Assembly: GCA_021787735.1 (NCBI GenBank)
Contig: JAJYLL010000012.1
Location: 1-64,000, forward strand
Direction: 5' to 3'
Source of the DNA: Acidobacteriota bacterium
GTDB lineage: Bacteria > Acidobacteriota > Terriglobia > UBA7540
Length of the DNA stretch: 64,000 bases
The notes under the pieces are model-generated. The model was not told where the DNA came from. It made no database searches and was given only the letters and a program-made list of their open reading frames with translations. The translations under genes were made by a program, and so were the position numbers. Shown one piece after another: positions 17,548 through 25,924 of the stretch. Numbering within the stretch: the first letter of the stretch is position 1; the number at the start of each line of letters is the position of its first letter.

Positions 17548-17592
17548 TGGTAGGCCCGAACGGACTCGAACCGTTGACCTCTACCGTGTCAA
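17548..17592 (-). repeat. attachment site B: 45-bp tRNA-Val 3' fragment
   Basis: Same 45 bases as 61725-61769, beginning TGGTAGGCCCGAACGG and ending CTACCGTGTCAA. It is the boundary of islands B and C. Confidence 0.9.
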
Positions 17593-17722
17593 AAAGTGAC
17601 AACAGCGATGATACGCAACAGTATGCAAAAGGTTAATGGCACCTTGAGCTTAGGCGCATGTTTACTGGGTTTCTTCGCTTGCGGCATTTGACGGCATTTT
17701 CAGGCATACACAAGCCTGTTGC

Positions 17723-17744
17723 GTCACAAAACACGTCACAATTC
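17723..17744 (+). repeat. paired arm-type sites, left end of island C
   Basis: GTCACAAAACA (17723-17733) and GTCACAATTC (17735-17744) start 12 bp apart. They match the pair at 24406-24428 at the other end of island C. Confidence 0.6.
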
Positions 17745-17806
17745 GCGAATACGTTAGGGCTTGGCTTCGTGCAGGTGGTTCCCGCTGCCTCAGCCCTTCC
17801 GATGCC

Positions 17807-18124
17807 TCAGAAGCCAATTCTGTGCGAAGACGGCCCACTCCAGGCGCGTAACCTGTGCGCGATTCTAAAAGCAACCGGACGGGTTGTGACCGCAGCAATG
17901 AATGAGAGGGCAATGGCGAATAAACCAGACTTCCATCCCGAGAGAACGAAAGCGCCGACTAAGCACGCAATCAACAGTACACTCAGAACTGCGTCAATAT
18001 GGTGCTTCTTGGAACCATTCAGATAGCCATTGAGGACTGTAAGGAACGCTATAACGATCAGAGCGGAATACAGTAGATATATCACTCCTGCCTCTGTGAC
18101 TTTCGACGAAATTGGATCGAACAT
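17807..18124 (-). CDS. small three-helix membrane protein
   Basis: A 105 aa predicted inner membrane protein starting at ATG 18124 (MFDPISSKVTEAG). Three hydrophobic stretches are visible: VIYLLYSALIVIAFLTVLNG, AVLSVLLIACLVGAFVLSG and LFAIALSFIAAVTTRP. The tail is basic (RIAHRLRAWSG). It is divergent from the protease gene at 18303 with 178 bases between, which may be a shared control region. No family recognised. Confidence 0.55.
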   Translation of the reverse strand: MFDPISSKVTEAGVIYLLYSALIVIAFLTVLNGYLNGSKKHHIDAVLSVLLIACLVGAFVLSGWKSGLFAIALSFIAAVTTRPVAFRIAHRLRAWSGPSSHRIGF

Positions 18125-18302
18125 TACCAAAGAGCCGCAAGGCAGTCAATTACAAAAGCTCGCATTCGAGCGTCAGAGCAACACTGAATCCCAAGACCTT
18201 GGTTCTGGCTATTCGCTGATCTTTTTCTTCAGGCTCTCAGCATGCGAATTCTAGTGTTATAATCCGCGACAACGGCTTGCCTGCTGAGTCGCAGGAGAGA
18301 CT

Positions 18303-19868
18303 ATGCTAACCCAGCGACGCGTATTTCAAACCACACTGGCAGTTTTGTTTGTTTGCTGTGCTGCCTTGGGCAGTCAGGAACAGAAACAAACCCCGAAAGC
18401 GGGACCGAATCTAGGGCAGCCTGCCGGGCCTGCATTCGGACAGGGATGTCCCCTGACCGAGGAGATCATAGCCGACGAGGGCTTGAGTCACAAGTATGGA
18501 GGTGCGTATCAGAAGACTCTTTCCCCACAGAAACTGTTCAGCTGTGTCTCAGTGTCCGTCATGGTGGTGCAATCGTTGGACGCTAAGGGGTCCGTGATTG
18601 CGTTTGGGAGTGGCGTTGTAATCGGGTCAGACCACGTTATAACGAACCGGCATGTGATCGAGCAAGGCGTGAGTTTTCGCGTGGCGCATGGGGGCAAGGA
18701 GTGGCCCGCGAAGGTAATCCGCGTTGATCCTGACCACGATCTTGCTGAGCTATCGGTGCCAGTGTTACCTGCTAATGCCGCTCCGGTCGTCACACGAGAT
18801 TCATCCACTCTTGGGGTCGGCGAGAAAGTCTATGCCATCGGCGCGCCGGAAGGGTTGGAACTGACAATCTCCGAAGGTTTAATTTCCGGCCTTCGGGACT
18901 TTGGCAAAGGCAAAGTCATCCAAACCTCTGCCGCGATTTCACCCGGTTCGAGCGGTGGTGGACTATTCGACGCCCAGGGGAGGCTAATAGGCATCACCAC
19001 GTTTTACCTGAAGGAAGGCCAGAGCCTCAATTTTGCCTTGCCAGCAGAGTGGACAGTTACGCTTGAACACAAGACTACCGGGACGGCAACAGCTACCAGC
19101 AAACACAGCCCGAAGTTCCAGGCACTACTGTGGCGTGAGATCGGGGATGCGGCTGCCAATTCTGGAAAATACGGCGTTGCTTCCAATGCCTATAAAGAGG
19201 CGATCAGTGTGATGCCGAATGATTATGTTGCTTGGGCAGGATTGGCCACTGCTTATGTCGGTCTCAGAGATTTCAAGAAGGCGATTAGCGCGTTCCATGA
19301 AACCCTAAGATTAAGGCCCAATGGGTTAACTTGGCTACTTCTGAGCATGGCCTACCACGACGCTGGCGAGTATGGGAAGGGAGTACAGGCCGCACAACAA
19401 GCTGTTCGACTGAAGCCCGATTTCCCGAACGCGTGGCAAGTCTTGGGTTCGGGCTACCTCCGGCTTGAACAGTACGACAAGGCAGTGAATGCTGAGCAGG
19501 AAGCTTTACGATTGAAGCCTGATGATGGCGACGCATGGCAGGACTTGGGTGAGGCGTATCTACAGCTTAAGCAGTTCAATAAGGCAGTAAGTGTCGAGCA
19601 GCAAGCCGTACAACTAAGGCCGGACAGCGCGAGAGCGTGGCAGTTGTTGGGGGTCGCCTACTTTCTGCTCCGCCAATATGAAAAGTCAATCAGTGCACTG
19701 CGAAAAGCAGTCCAGCTTGATCCGAAAGACCCGCAGCTTTGGTACGGGCTAGGTCTCATTCTGTGGGCGGATAGCCAAAAGTCGGAGGTAATCAAGGTTT
19801 ACAAAAAACTGAAGACACTTGACCCGAAATTGGCCGAAGAATTCTTTCAGCAAGCAGTTCTGCCTTAA
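18303..19868 (+). CDS. secreted trypsin-like (HtrA-type) protease with TPR repeats
   Basis: A 521 aa protein with an N-terminal signal peptide (RRVFQTTLAVLFVCCAALGS), so it is periplasmic or secreted. A trypsin-like domain follows with the full triad: His117 in TNRHV, Asp146 in DHDLAEL and Ser217 in SPGSSGGGLF. No PDZ domain follows. From about residue 275 to 510 there are six TPR units (for example WQVLGSGYLRLEQYDKAVNA), which suggests protein binding. TATAAT at 18258-18263 may be its -10 box. It is monocistronic and convergent with the genes from 20075. Protease-TPR proteins of this type occur in several phyla; its role in an island is unknown. Confidence 0.85.
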   Translation: MLTQRRVFQTTLAVLFVCCAALGSQEQKQTPKAGPNLGQPAGPAFGQGCPLTEEIIADEGLSHKYGGAYQKTLSPQKLFSCVSVSVMVVQSLDAKGSVIAFGSGVVIGSDHVITNRHVIEQGVSFRVAHGGKEWPAKVIRVDPDHDLAELSVPVLPANAAPVVTRDSSTLGVGEKVYAIGAPEGLELTISEGLISGLRDFGKGKVIQTSAAISPGSSGGGLFDAQGRLIGITTFYLKEGQSLNFALPAEWTVTLEHKTTGTATATSKHSPKFQALLWREIGDAAANSGKYGVASNAYKEAISVMPNDYVAWAGLATAYVGLRDFKKAISAFHETLRLRPNGLTWLLLSMAYHDAGEYGKGVQAAQQAVRLKPDFPNAWQVLGSGYLRLEQYDKAVNAEQEALRLKPDDGDAWQDLGEAYLQLKQFNKAVSVEQQAVQLRPDSARAWQLLGVAYFLLRQYEKSISALRKAVQLDPKDPQLWYGLGLILWADSQKSEVIKVYKKLKTLDPKLAEEFFQQAVLP

Positions 19869-19994
19869 CCTATCACGCTTGCTTGACCCAGAATCGGGGT
19901 TCTTATACCAAACATACTGAAAACCCAATAAGACAAAACCCTTCTTAAAAGAAAAAGCGTAATTCAGGAACCCCAGTGGTTTCTGTTGGTTGAA

Positions 19995-20058
19995 AATTGA
20001 CATGCAGCGAAAACTTCAGCATCTTCCAGCGAAAAGCGCCGGTTACGTGCAGCGAAAA
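19995..20058. repeat. triple CAGCGAAAA repeat, possible IS21-type end
   Basis: CAGCGAAAA occurs at 20005-20013, 20027-20035 and 20050-20058, about 22 bp apart, next to AATTGACA at 19995-20002. Multiple spaced terminal repeats beside a TGT/ACA tip recall IS21-family ends, but no transposase gene is present. Confidence 0.35.
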
Positions 20059-20074
20059 TTGCCGCATATCGCTT

Positions 20075-20476
20075 TTACCATGGAACAGGAACCGGACCAC
20101 TCAGGCAGGTTTCATGTCGTTGCTTGGTTCTGGATCGTACTGGCATGATGGATTGCCACTCTGTCGAAGCGTACACGACATAGGTGTAAGGTTTCGTCCT
20201 TCGGTCAACTGAGATCATGCGCATTTCAGATAAGAGCGCATTCACCTCATGCGCCTGCCGGGGAGAAATTCCGTCCAGCCGCTCAAGCTCTTCTAAGGTG
20301 AATTGAAATTCGTTTTTCTTTTTGAGATTTGCAAGGTAACGAATCGTTGCGTACCTCTTGAACATGGCGCCAGTCATGCGGTCTGCGAAACCCGGCCGAT
20401 AGATCGCATACGGAACGTTGAACCAGGTCTCAAGAGGAAAAATCAGACGCGGGTTGTCTCTGCCTCTTCGATTCAC
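20075..20476 (-). CDS. hypothetical protein, possible winged-helix
   Basis: A 133 aa protein of unknown function. The first part, FPLETWFNVPYAIYRPGFAD, is aromatic-rich. LKKKNEFQFTLEELERLDGI followed by SPRQAHEVNALLSEMRMISV and KPYTYVV looks like a small winged-helix fold with a wing strand. The C-terminal 30 residues (RSRTKQRHETCLSGPVPVPW) are low quality and may reflect a changed stop. It lies 68 bases after the zinc protein at 20545 on the same strand. Confidence 0.5.
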   Translation of the reverse strand: MNRRGRDNPRLIFPLETWFNVPYAIYRPGFADRMTGAMFKRYATIRYLANLKKKNEFQFTLEELERLDGISPRQAHEVNALLSEMRMISVDRRTKPYTYVVYASTEWQSIMPVRSRTKQRHETCLSGPVPVPW

Positions 20477-20544
20477 ATTCCCTCAATTCTCGTACAAGAA
20501 AAATCTGACTTCTTCCCTGGTGGGATATCCATCCCAGGATCGGG

Positions 20545-21141
20545 CTAGTTTGGGTTTCCTAAGCCGCACTGGTCCCAAGACCCTTCCATTGGTGTAATGC
20601 GCACGTTCAACGGGGTGCGAGCTCCCATTGCAGCGTTGAAAAGAAAAGAGGCCGCTTGCAGAGATCCCGCTTCTAAGACACGCAACAAGTAGTAGGGGTT
20701 GCGACGGAATACGTCATGACTCTTATTGTGTTGCTGCGCGCTCCGATGGGTCAAATCGCAGCAGTGGCGGCAACGGTAGGTACCACCAGCCCGAATGGAA
20801 AACAATTTCCGGACCTGCCGCCCGCAGTAAAGGCAGAAGAAATACCAGCGGGTTCCACACGATTGCGGCCTGGAAACAATCGTGGTCGGCTCGTGCTGGA
20901 GTGTGCCGTCGCTCTGTGCATAGAGGATTTCAACGTACTTGCAATCCAGCACGTCCGTTGCCCGCAAGAAATAGACGACCGTCTTCTCGCTTCCCGTGTA
21001 TGGGTCATTCCACTGTATCCGGCCGGCCTCATGCAAGAGCAATCCCGCACTAATCCACGCATCCAGGTCGAAGACAGAACACTCCTCGACTTGCCTTTTC
21101 CGAGGTGTCCATCCCCATCTTGAACTCCCATGCCCACCCAT
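20545..21141 (-). CDS. zinc-ribbon protein of mobile elements
   Basis: A 198 aa protein starting MGGHGSSRWGW, an opening I recognise from small conserved proteins in phages and integrated elements. Residues about 20-85 form a beta-rich domain, then a zinc ribbon FFCLYCGRQVRKLF...YRCRHCCDLTH (two CxxC pairs) near residues 103-130. Nucleic acid binding is likely, the precise role unknown. The C-terminal stretch MGARTPLNVRITPMEGSWDQ may be divergent. It is on the same strand as the small genes at 21264-22493 and probably belongs to their transcript. Confidence 0.65.
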   Translation of the reverse strand: MGGHGSSRWGWTPRKRQVEECSVFDLDAWISAGLLLHEAGRIQWNDPYTGSEKTVVYFLRATDVLDCKYVEILYAQSDGTLQHEPTTIVSRPQSCGTRWYFFCLYCGRQVRKLFSIRAGGTYRCRHCCDLTHRSAQQHNKSHDVFRRNPYYLLRVLEAGSLQAASFLFNAAMGARTPLNVRITPMEGSWDQCGLGNPN

Positions 21142-21263
21142 ATTTACCTTAATCGTGCCGTTTTGGGCTATTCAGCTTTGCGTTCGTACCCACTCTCTGT
21201 CCCTCCAGGTCTATCTGAATCCTGAAAATCACTGTAATTCTGTTCTTCTGATAGTCCTGTAAA

Positions 21264-21656
21264 TCACTGTTTATCGGTCAGGATGACTCCAACTTGGGCG
21301 AGTTGATCCAGGAGTTGCGGGATAATTCTTCCCCAAATGGGGTCCTTCTTGGCCGCCGAGAGTTGCTTCAGCTTTTCACGGGAGAATGCATCCGAATCGC
21401 CGATCACCGCAATGCTCTCGATAATGACAGGTGCAGGCTTAGGATTCCAGGCCACAAGGCGAAAGCCTGTTGGAACAATCGGCATGACATGACGCTCTTT
21501 GAGTTCTCGGCGAATCTCGTCTCGCCTAGCTATCAGGTCCGTTATCAGGGGCGCGGCATCCCCGGAGAGATCGTAACGGATGAGATCCCCATCAAGAGCA
21601 ACAATACCTCCGCGGATTCGAATCGTGTCCAGTAATTCACTTGCGCGCATAATCAC
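21264..21656 (-). CDS. hypothetical protein with TubC-like N-terminus
   Basis: A 130 aa protein. The first 50 residues, ASELLDTIRIRGGIVALDGD followed by LIRYDLSGDAAPLITDLIAR and RDEIRREL, follow the helix-strand-strand-helix pattern of the TubC N-terminal docking fold, which also appears in plasmid and phage replication neighbourhoods. The rest is unassigned. Its ATG overlaps the stop of the gene at 21653 by 4 bases, so the two are coupled. Confidence 0.6.
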   Translation of the reverse strand: MIMRASELLDTIRIRGGIVALDGDLIRYDLSGDAAPLITDLIARRDEIRRELKERHVMPIVPTGFRLVAWNPKPAPVIIESIAVIGDSDAFSREKLKQLSAAKKDPIWGRIIPQLLDQLAQVGVILTDKQ

Positions 21657-22291
21657 AATGCCCCACGTAGCATCGTTAATCGGTCACCACGAACTCGGTA
21701 CTCCCTGGCGCGCCTTGCTGCATGGGAATGCTCGCGCGTTACCTCCAAGACTCCATCTTGAACGCCCCATACTCGCCAATCTGAGACCGTCATAGGGCGC
21801 ACTCCAAGAAGCTCTCCCCATCGCTCGACGCCGATACTGATTTCCGGGTGTCCGCACAATCGGCAAAGCGCAGCGCACACCGAAAGGAACCGGGCATAGC
21901 CTTTGGTACGTTCGCGCGGCGGTGCAGCGGGATTTTCATTGGCCTCACGAAGCGCAACGTCAAGCAAGGTTTCGTCTGGCAGGTAGAAGACTTTATCCCA
22001 CCCACGGGCCCAGGCTACCGCAACGTCTTCCTCACCCAAAAGGCGACTGTCTGCCTCCATAAACGCTTTGATTTCCACAGCCTGCTGAACCAGATTCCAA
22101 GACTCGATGCCGTCAAGGTTCTGCAAGAGCGGATGTGCCTTGGATTGGCGCACTACGTGCCAGAGCGGGCTCCACCACGGCTCACCGGCCCCCAGTTCCG
22201 GCTCACTGTAAGACTCAAGAGCTTTGTAGATAAACCTGGAAAGCTCATCTAGTCCGGATGTGCGGTGGGAATGTGAAGCAGCTTTGTTCAT
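21653..22291 (-). CDS. hypothetical protein with C-terminal winged helix
   Basis: A 212 aa cytoplasmic protein with no named family. The N-terminal half is acidic and Trp-rich (GAGEPWWSPLWHVVRQS). The C-terminal part, ISIGVERWGELLGVRPMTVS followed by DWRVWGVQDGVLEVTREHSH, reads as a winged helix for DNA binding. It is second in a coupled unit (22493-21264) behind the small helix-turn-helix gene. This layout of a small regulator, a winged-helix protein and a short protein resembles replication or control modules of integrative elements. Confidence 0.65.
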   Translation of the reverse strand: MNKAASHSHRTSGLDELSRFIYKALESYSEPELGAGEPWWSPLWHVVRQSKAHPLLQNLDGIESWNLVQQAVEIKAFMEADSRLLGEEDVAVAWARGWDKVFYLPDETLLDVALREANENPAAPPRERTKGYARFLSVCAALCRLCGHPEISIGVERWGELLGVRPMTVSDWRVWGVQDGVLEVTREHSHAARRAREYRVRGDRLTMLRGAL

Positions 22292-22310
22292 GGTGATAAC
22301 CTATCGTCAA

Positions 22311-22493
22311 CTACTTGACCTGGCCGCTGAGGCCTTGAGCGCAAGCCCGGTCAATTTCGCTCATGGGTACCATGACCCGTCGCGCTATGGGAACCGCCCT
22401 CAGTGCCCCGGTGCGAATGAGACGCCTGATCGTGTCTTTACTGACTCCAAGAACCGTCGCGGCTTCTCCGATGCTCACTAACTGTTTATCCAT
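22311..22493 (-). CDS. excisionase-type helix-turn-helix protein
   Basis: A 60 aa DNA-binding protein from ATG 22493 (MDKQLVSIGEAATVLGVSKD), with the wing VPIARRVMVPMSEIDRACAQ. It is the MerR/excisionase pattern. It lies divergent from the CGNR-type gene at 22584 and could control both promoters as well as serve as the directionality factor of island C. Confidence 0.75.
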   Translation of the reverse strand: MDKQLVSIGEAATVLGVSKDTIRRLIRTGALRAVPIARRVMVPMSEIDRACAQGLSGQVK

Positions 22494-22522
22494 TCCTGCA
22501 ACCTCCAGCACAAAGAAAGAAG

Positions 22523-22551
22523 TTGACTACAATTCGAGAGTATGCCAGTAT
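22523..22551 (+). promoter_or_regulatory. candidate promoter for CGNR-type gene
   Basis: TTGACT (22523-22528) is followed by a 17-base spacer and CAGTAT (22546-22551). AGGAGT lies before the ATG at 22584. Confidence 0.4.
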
Positions 22552-22583
22552 GAGCTAGAAGTCAACAGGAGTTATATACAGTT

Positions 22584-23243
22584 ATGAACTCTAGCACACC
22601 GGAAACGCTTAACGCTCTAGCACGGCAGGTTGATCGGGCTAGGGTAGAACGGTTCTTGGAAGAACTCCTGAATCTGGAGTTCGAAAGTGAGCAGGCTCGG
22701 TCCAGATTCGAGAAACGTTACGGTGATCTCATGCCCACCAACATCGTATTCAGGCTCGATAAGTGGGAGAGCATTGCAATTAGTTCGGACAGCCAATTCG
22801 GAACGCTGCGTCGCCTGCGTATGCACCTTGCAGAAACGTGGCGGGCACCAACTGTCCTGGCGCGTCAGATCAGCCTTGTAAGAACAGTTGGCAGGTACTG
22901 GGAGACACATGAAGAGCCACGACCAGTAGACCGGGCCGTCCACGGTTACAACGAGGATTACTGGGCTAAACAGGAAACTTCTAGAATAGACGGTTTCTCC
23001 CTGGTCCTCTTAAGGGCTTTGGATCTCGTGGACTTGATGCGTTACTGCCCGAACCCTTCGTGTCCAGCGCCCTACTTCATTGCCAAGAAGGGACGACAGA
23101 AGTATTGCTCTGATGCATGTGCTTTACCGGCGCAGCGCCAGTTCAAGAAGTCATGGTGGGCCGAACACGGAAAGGAATGGAGACAAAAACGCAAAGCCAA
23201 GCAAGCTCGAAAGTCTAAGCGGGCAAAAAAGGGGGGGGAATAG
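22584..23243 (+). CDS. CGNR-like zinc finger protein
   Basis: A 219 aa protein. The C-terminal region has MRYCPNPSCPAPYFIAKKGR then QKYCSDAC, a four-cysteine zinc finger of the CGNR/ABATE type, followed by a very basic tail (KRKAKQARKSKRAKKGGE), so nucleic acid binding is expected. The N-terminal 130 residues would be the ligand-binding-like part. Its stop is one base before the integrase ATG at 23245, so the two are co-transcribed. Proteins of this type commonly accompany integrases in integrated elements. Confidence 0.7.
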   Translation: MNSSTPETLNALARQVDRARVERFLEELLNLEFESEQARSRFEKRYGDLMPTNIVFRLDKWESIAISSDSQFGTLRRLRMHLAETWRAPTVLARQISLVRTVGRYWETHEEPRPVDRAVHGYNEDYWAKQETSRIDGFSLVLLRALDLVDLMRYCPNPSCPAPYFIAKKGRQKYCSDACALPAQRQFKKSWWAEHGKEWRQKRKAKQARKSKRAKKGGE

Positions 23244-24405
23244 CATGGCACTCTGGCAGAGGGGAAAATGGTTTTGGGCAGATTTCAGCGTCAATGGCTT
23301 GAGGTATCGCGTGCCGCTAAAGGATAGCCGGAGTCGGAGGATTCCCGCAGATGAGGGCCACCGCGAAATGGCCGCTCGCGCCGAAGAGCGTGAAATTCAG
23401 AAGGCGGAAAGAGGGCAAGTGGCCCCGCAGAAGGAACGCTTTGGACGGTTGCCCTTGACTGAGGCCGCCGACGCCTACCTTGCCAGCCGCCGTCTGGAAT
23501 TGGCCCCTTCCAGCATGGTGGAAGAAACCGACCTTGCGGCCCGCCTGAAGGAATATTTCAAGGTCAAGCGGCTGTCAGCAATCAAGACAGAAAACGTTCT
23601 GGCCTATCGGGAATGGCGGGCCAGCAACAAAGTGGGGCCAGCCCTCATCAACATGGAAGTGGGTTGCCTGCGGCGCATTCTGAAAAGGGCCAAGCTCTGG
23701 AACGTTGTCGGGGCCGACATCAAACCCCTGAAGGAACCGGAGAGCATTGGCCGGGCTTTGACGTTCGAGGAAAAGACCCGCCTCTTTAAGACCGCTGCGC
23801 AGAAACCGGAATGGGAAACGGCCTATCTTGCGGCCACTCTTGCGGTGAGCACTACGGCGCGAGGATGTGAACTGCGGGCCTTGCAGTGGCGCAATGTGGA
23901 TTTCATTGGCCGAACGCTTGAAATTCCCAAGAGCAAAACCGCTGCCGGGGTTCGGATTGTTCCCCTCACGCCAGAGGCTTATGACGCCTTGCTGAAGCTC
24001 CACCGCCGGGCGCAAGAGTTCGGGACAGTTGACCCCTCACACTACGTTTTAGCCGCCTTCCGGCCCAAGTTCGAGCTTGAGCATGATGAGGCCGGCAAAC
24101 TGACTCCCAAGGGTATGAGCCTTGCCCAATTTGACCCGACCCGGCCCGTGGGTAGCTAGCGCACAGCATGGCGAACCCTGACTAAGAAAGCAGAGCTTCC
24201 GGGGTTCCGCTTTCACGATTTGCGGCACACGGCAATATCGGCCCTAGGGGAAGCGGGTGTACCTGACAGGGTGATTATGGATATTGCCGGCCATGTCAGC
24301 ATGAGGATGCTCCGGCGCTACTCACACATTCAGCTTGAAGCCAAAAGAGCAGCAATACAGGCCCTCTCAAACCGCCCGCAAAACGCCACTTCAGAGGGGG
24401 CCAAT

Positions 24406-24428
24406 GTCACAAAACACGTCACAAAACA
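24406..24428 (+). repeat. paired arm-type sites, right end of island C
   Basis: GTCACAAAACAC (24406-24417) and GTCACAAAACA (24418-24428) are direct repeats 12 bp apart within the 3' end of the integrase gene. They match 17723-17744. Confidence 0.65.
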
Positions 24429-24470
24429 GGGTGAAGGGGGCATGGTACCGGGGCAAGTTATTGAAAATAA

Positions 24471-24515
24471 TGGTAGGCCCGAACGGACTCGAACCGTTGA
24501 CCTCTACCGTGTCAA
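24471..24515 (-). repeat. attachment site C: 45-bp tRNA-Val 3' fragment
   Basis: Same 45 bases as the tRNA-Val 3' part at 61725-61769. It separates islands C and D. Confidence 0.9.
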
Positions 24516-24596
24516 TCAACAGATTATAGACTTTACAACAACTTACAGACGCTCACAGGTGCTGCTAACTCCGCTAAGTGCTTGTAAGTTCGTTCA

Positions 24597-24619
24597 GCAT
24601 CGGGTTGGACATCGGGCTG
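24597..24619 (+). repeat. paired arm-type sites, left end of island D
   Basis: GCATCGGGTTG (24597-24607) and ACATCGGGCTG (24609-24619) are 12 bp apart. They match the pair next to the island D integrase at 61653-61675. Confidence 0.6.
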
Positions 24620-24778
24620 GAAGCCGTCCTTTTTCTCCTTCGATTCCGCACGGGAACGGTGAAAGGCTGCTCCCGACCATGAACTTCGTGATTGGCTCCG
24701 TTCGGTGTCCGAGGGAGGCAGGGCTCCCGCCTTCGTACTCACCATCTCCGGGGCGGCCCTTATCGTCTGTCGACCCGA

Positions 24779-25909
24779 CTACGAATTGTTCGAACATTTT
24801 GCAGCCTCGACATTAGTCCATCCAGCGTGAAAGGCCTTATCCTTACGGTGGCACAGGGTTCCAAATCCTCCGGCTTTACACTGTTTCCTACAATCTTTTG
24901 TCTTGGTCGAGCAATAAGTATGTACTCCATATTGCTTCAGCATATCCAGAATCTTAAGGGCTGGATGTCCGTGCTCATTTTCCCCAACCGGGATATATGC
25001 AGTGCTGGGACGCCACCGTTTGATTAATTCCTCGTCCAATCCTGTCTCGCTGCCGTGATGTGGGACTTTGAGAAAAGTATATTGTTTCCCTACCGTGACT
25101 TCTTTTAACACGCTTGCACCCGCGTCGCTCCCCATCAGAGCATACGGCTTTCCTTTGTACTGAAGCTCTATCACGATACTGGAGTCATTCTCAAGAGATG
25201 TTTTGGGAGCCTCTGCTTTCGCAGTCGGAATACTCCCCAGGAGTGTAGAAAGCGAAGCCAGGTTGGAATGCTTCGGGGAGGAGTAAGGGATTGCAGAATT
25301 CCCTAAAAGCGATGGAAGTATTTGCGGGGTGGGGCTCCCTTGTACTACTGTCCCAAGCAGGGCATTCAAGTAAGGCTTAGGGCCTTTTACGGTCTGAAGC
25401 AGTTCTGATTCTTGCCACGCATCTGCAAGCCTCTCAGGGGTTGGATTAAGCACAACCAGCGTTACATCTCCACAGTTCCAATATCGGCCTTGCAGGGCTT
25501 CGGTAGGCTGGATGCGGTGCTTCTCCAATGTCGAAAGTAAGTCATTAACCGTATCTATGGCTGCACTCAACCTATCAGCACCCTTAGCAAACTTGAAGTT
25601 ATTCAACTGCCCCCGCAAACTGAACCACGTCTTTTCAAATGCAGGCGGAACATTTATAACAAATTCATCCACATGGAAGTTTTCCACCACCGATTTCAAG
25701 CCACCAATGTGATCTTTATCAATGTGAGTCGCGATTACTAAGTTGAGGCCATGCAGTGCGTACTTTTCAAGAAACTCTAAAACGATATCTGATTTTTCTG
25801 GAAGACCGGCGTCGATCAATACGCATGACTCGCCACCTTGTGGGTGGTCTAAGGTAAGTAAGAATGAGTCCCCCTCTCCCACATTTATCATGTCAATCAA
25901 GAAGCCCAT
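24779..25909 (-). CDS. ComEC-like metallo-beta-lactamase-fold hydrolase
   Basis: A 376 aa cytoplasmic metallo-hydrolase of the ComEC/Rec2 C-terminal type. Metal ligands are His62, Asp64, Asp66 and His67 in THIDKDHIGG, then GSDAG and KVPHHGSETGLD, and HGHP near the end. A cysteine cluster closes the protein (TYCSTKTKDCRKQCKAGGFG and TLCHRKD), possibly a zinc site. AGGAGG lies before ATG 25909. Unlike ComEC it has no membrane part of its own, but the gene just upstream (25925) encodes a membrane protein, so the two may form one device. Nuclease or nucleotide hydrolase activity is inferred from the fold. Confidence 0.8.
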   Translation of the reverse strand: MGFLIDMINVGEGDSFLLTLDHPQGGESCVLIDAGLPEKSDIVLEFLEKYALHGLNLVIATHIDKDHIGGLKSVVENFHVDEFVINVPPAFEKTWFSLRGQLNNFKFAKGADRLSAAIDTVNDLLSTLEKHRIQPTEALQGRYWNCGDVTLVVLNPTPERLADAWQESELLQTVKGPKPYLNALLGTVVQGSPTPQILPSLLGNSAIPYSSPKHSNLASLSTLLGSIPTAKAEAPKTSLENDSSIVIELQYKGKPYALMGSDAGASVLKEVTVGKQYTFLKVPHHGSETGLDEELIKRWRPSTAYIPVGENEHGHPALKILDMLKQYGVHTYCSTKTKDCRKQCKAGGFGTLCHRKDKAFHAGWTNVEAAKCSNNS

Positions 25910-25924
25910 TTAACCTCCTGATAT

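Larger units (their letters stand above)
9755..17592. mobile_element. island B integrated at tRNA-Val
   Basis: It is bounded by att copies A (9755-9799) and B (17548-17592), 7.8 kb apart. Its cargo is a two-gene minus-strand unit, a primase-helicase-nuclease and an AlbA_2/ATPase protein, with its own integrase next to att B. The integrase is of a different subfamily from those at 8505 and 60409. Confidence 0.8.
17548..24515. mobile_element. island C integrated at tRNA-Val
   Basis: This 6.9 kb element lies between att B and att C. Both ends carry the GTCACAAAACAC/GTCACAA pair with 12-bp spacing (17723-17744 and 24406-24428), consistent with arm sites of its own integrase. The cargo is a secreted protease, small DNA-binding proteins and zinc proteins. 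The integrase is broken by an amber codon, so the island should be immobile on its own. Confidence 0.8.
23245..24816 (+). pseudogene. int: tyrosine integrase of island C broken by amber codon
   Basis: The frame begins at ATG 23245 (MALWQRGKWFWADFSVNG) and stops at TAG 24157-24159 after DPTRPVGS. It continues in the same frame with RTAWRTLTKKAELPGFRFHD and the rest of the catalytic core. The stop is most simply a TGG to TAG change. Catalytic marks before it are TARGCELRALQW (Arg) and KSKTAAGVRIVPL (Lys). After it come HDLRHTAISAL (His-x-x-Arg) and AGHVSMRMLRRYSHI (His, Tyr). Without readthrough the protein lacks three catalytic residues. The frame runs on through att C to 24816, so the original end is unclear. 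The region NVTKHVTKQGEG encodes the arm-type repeats. Confidence 0.85.

Noticed and set aside
17424-17636. Open frame across att B encoding a VGPNGLEPLTSTVS segment, and similar frames at the other att copies
   Set aside because: The segment is simply the translated tRNA-Val fragment; such frames are a common annotation artefact.
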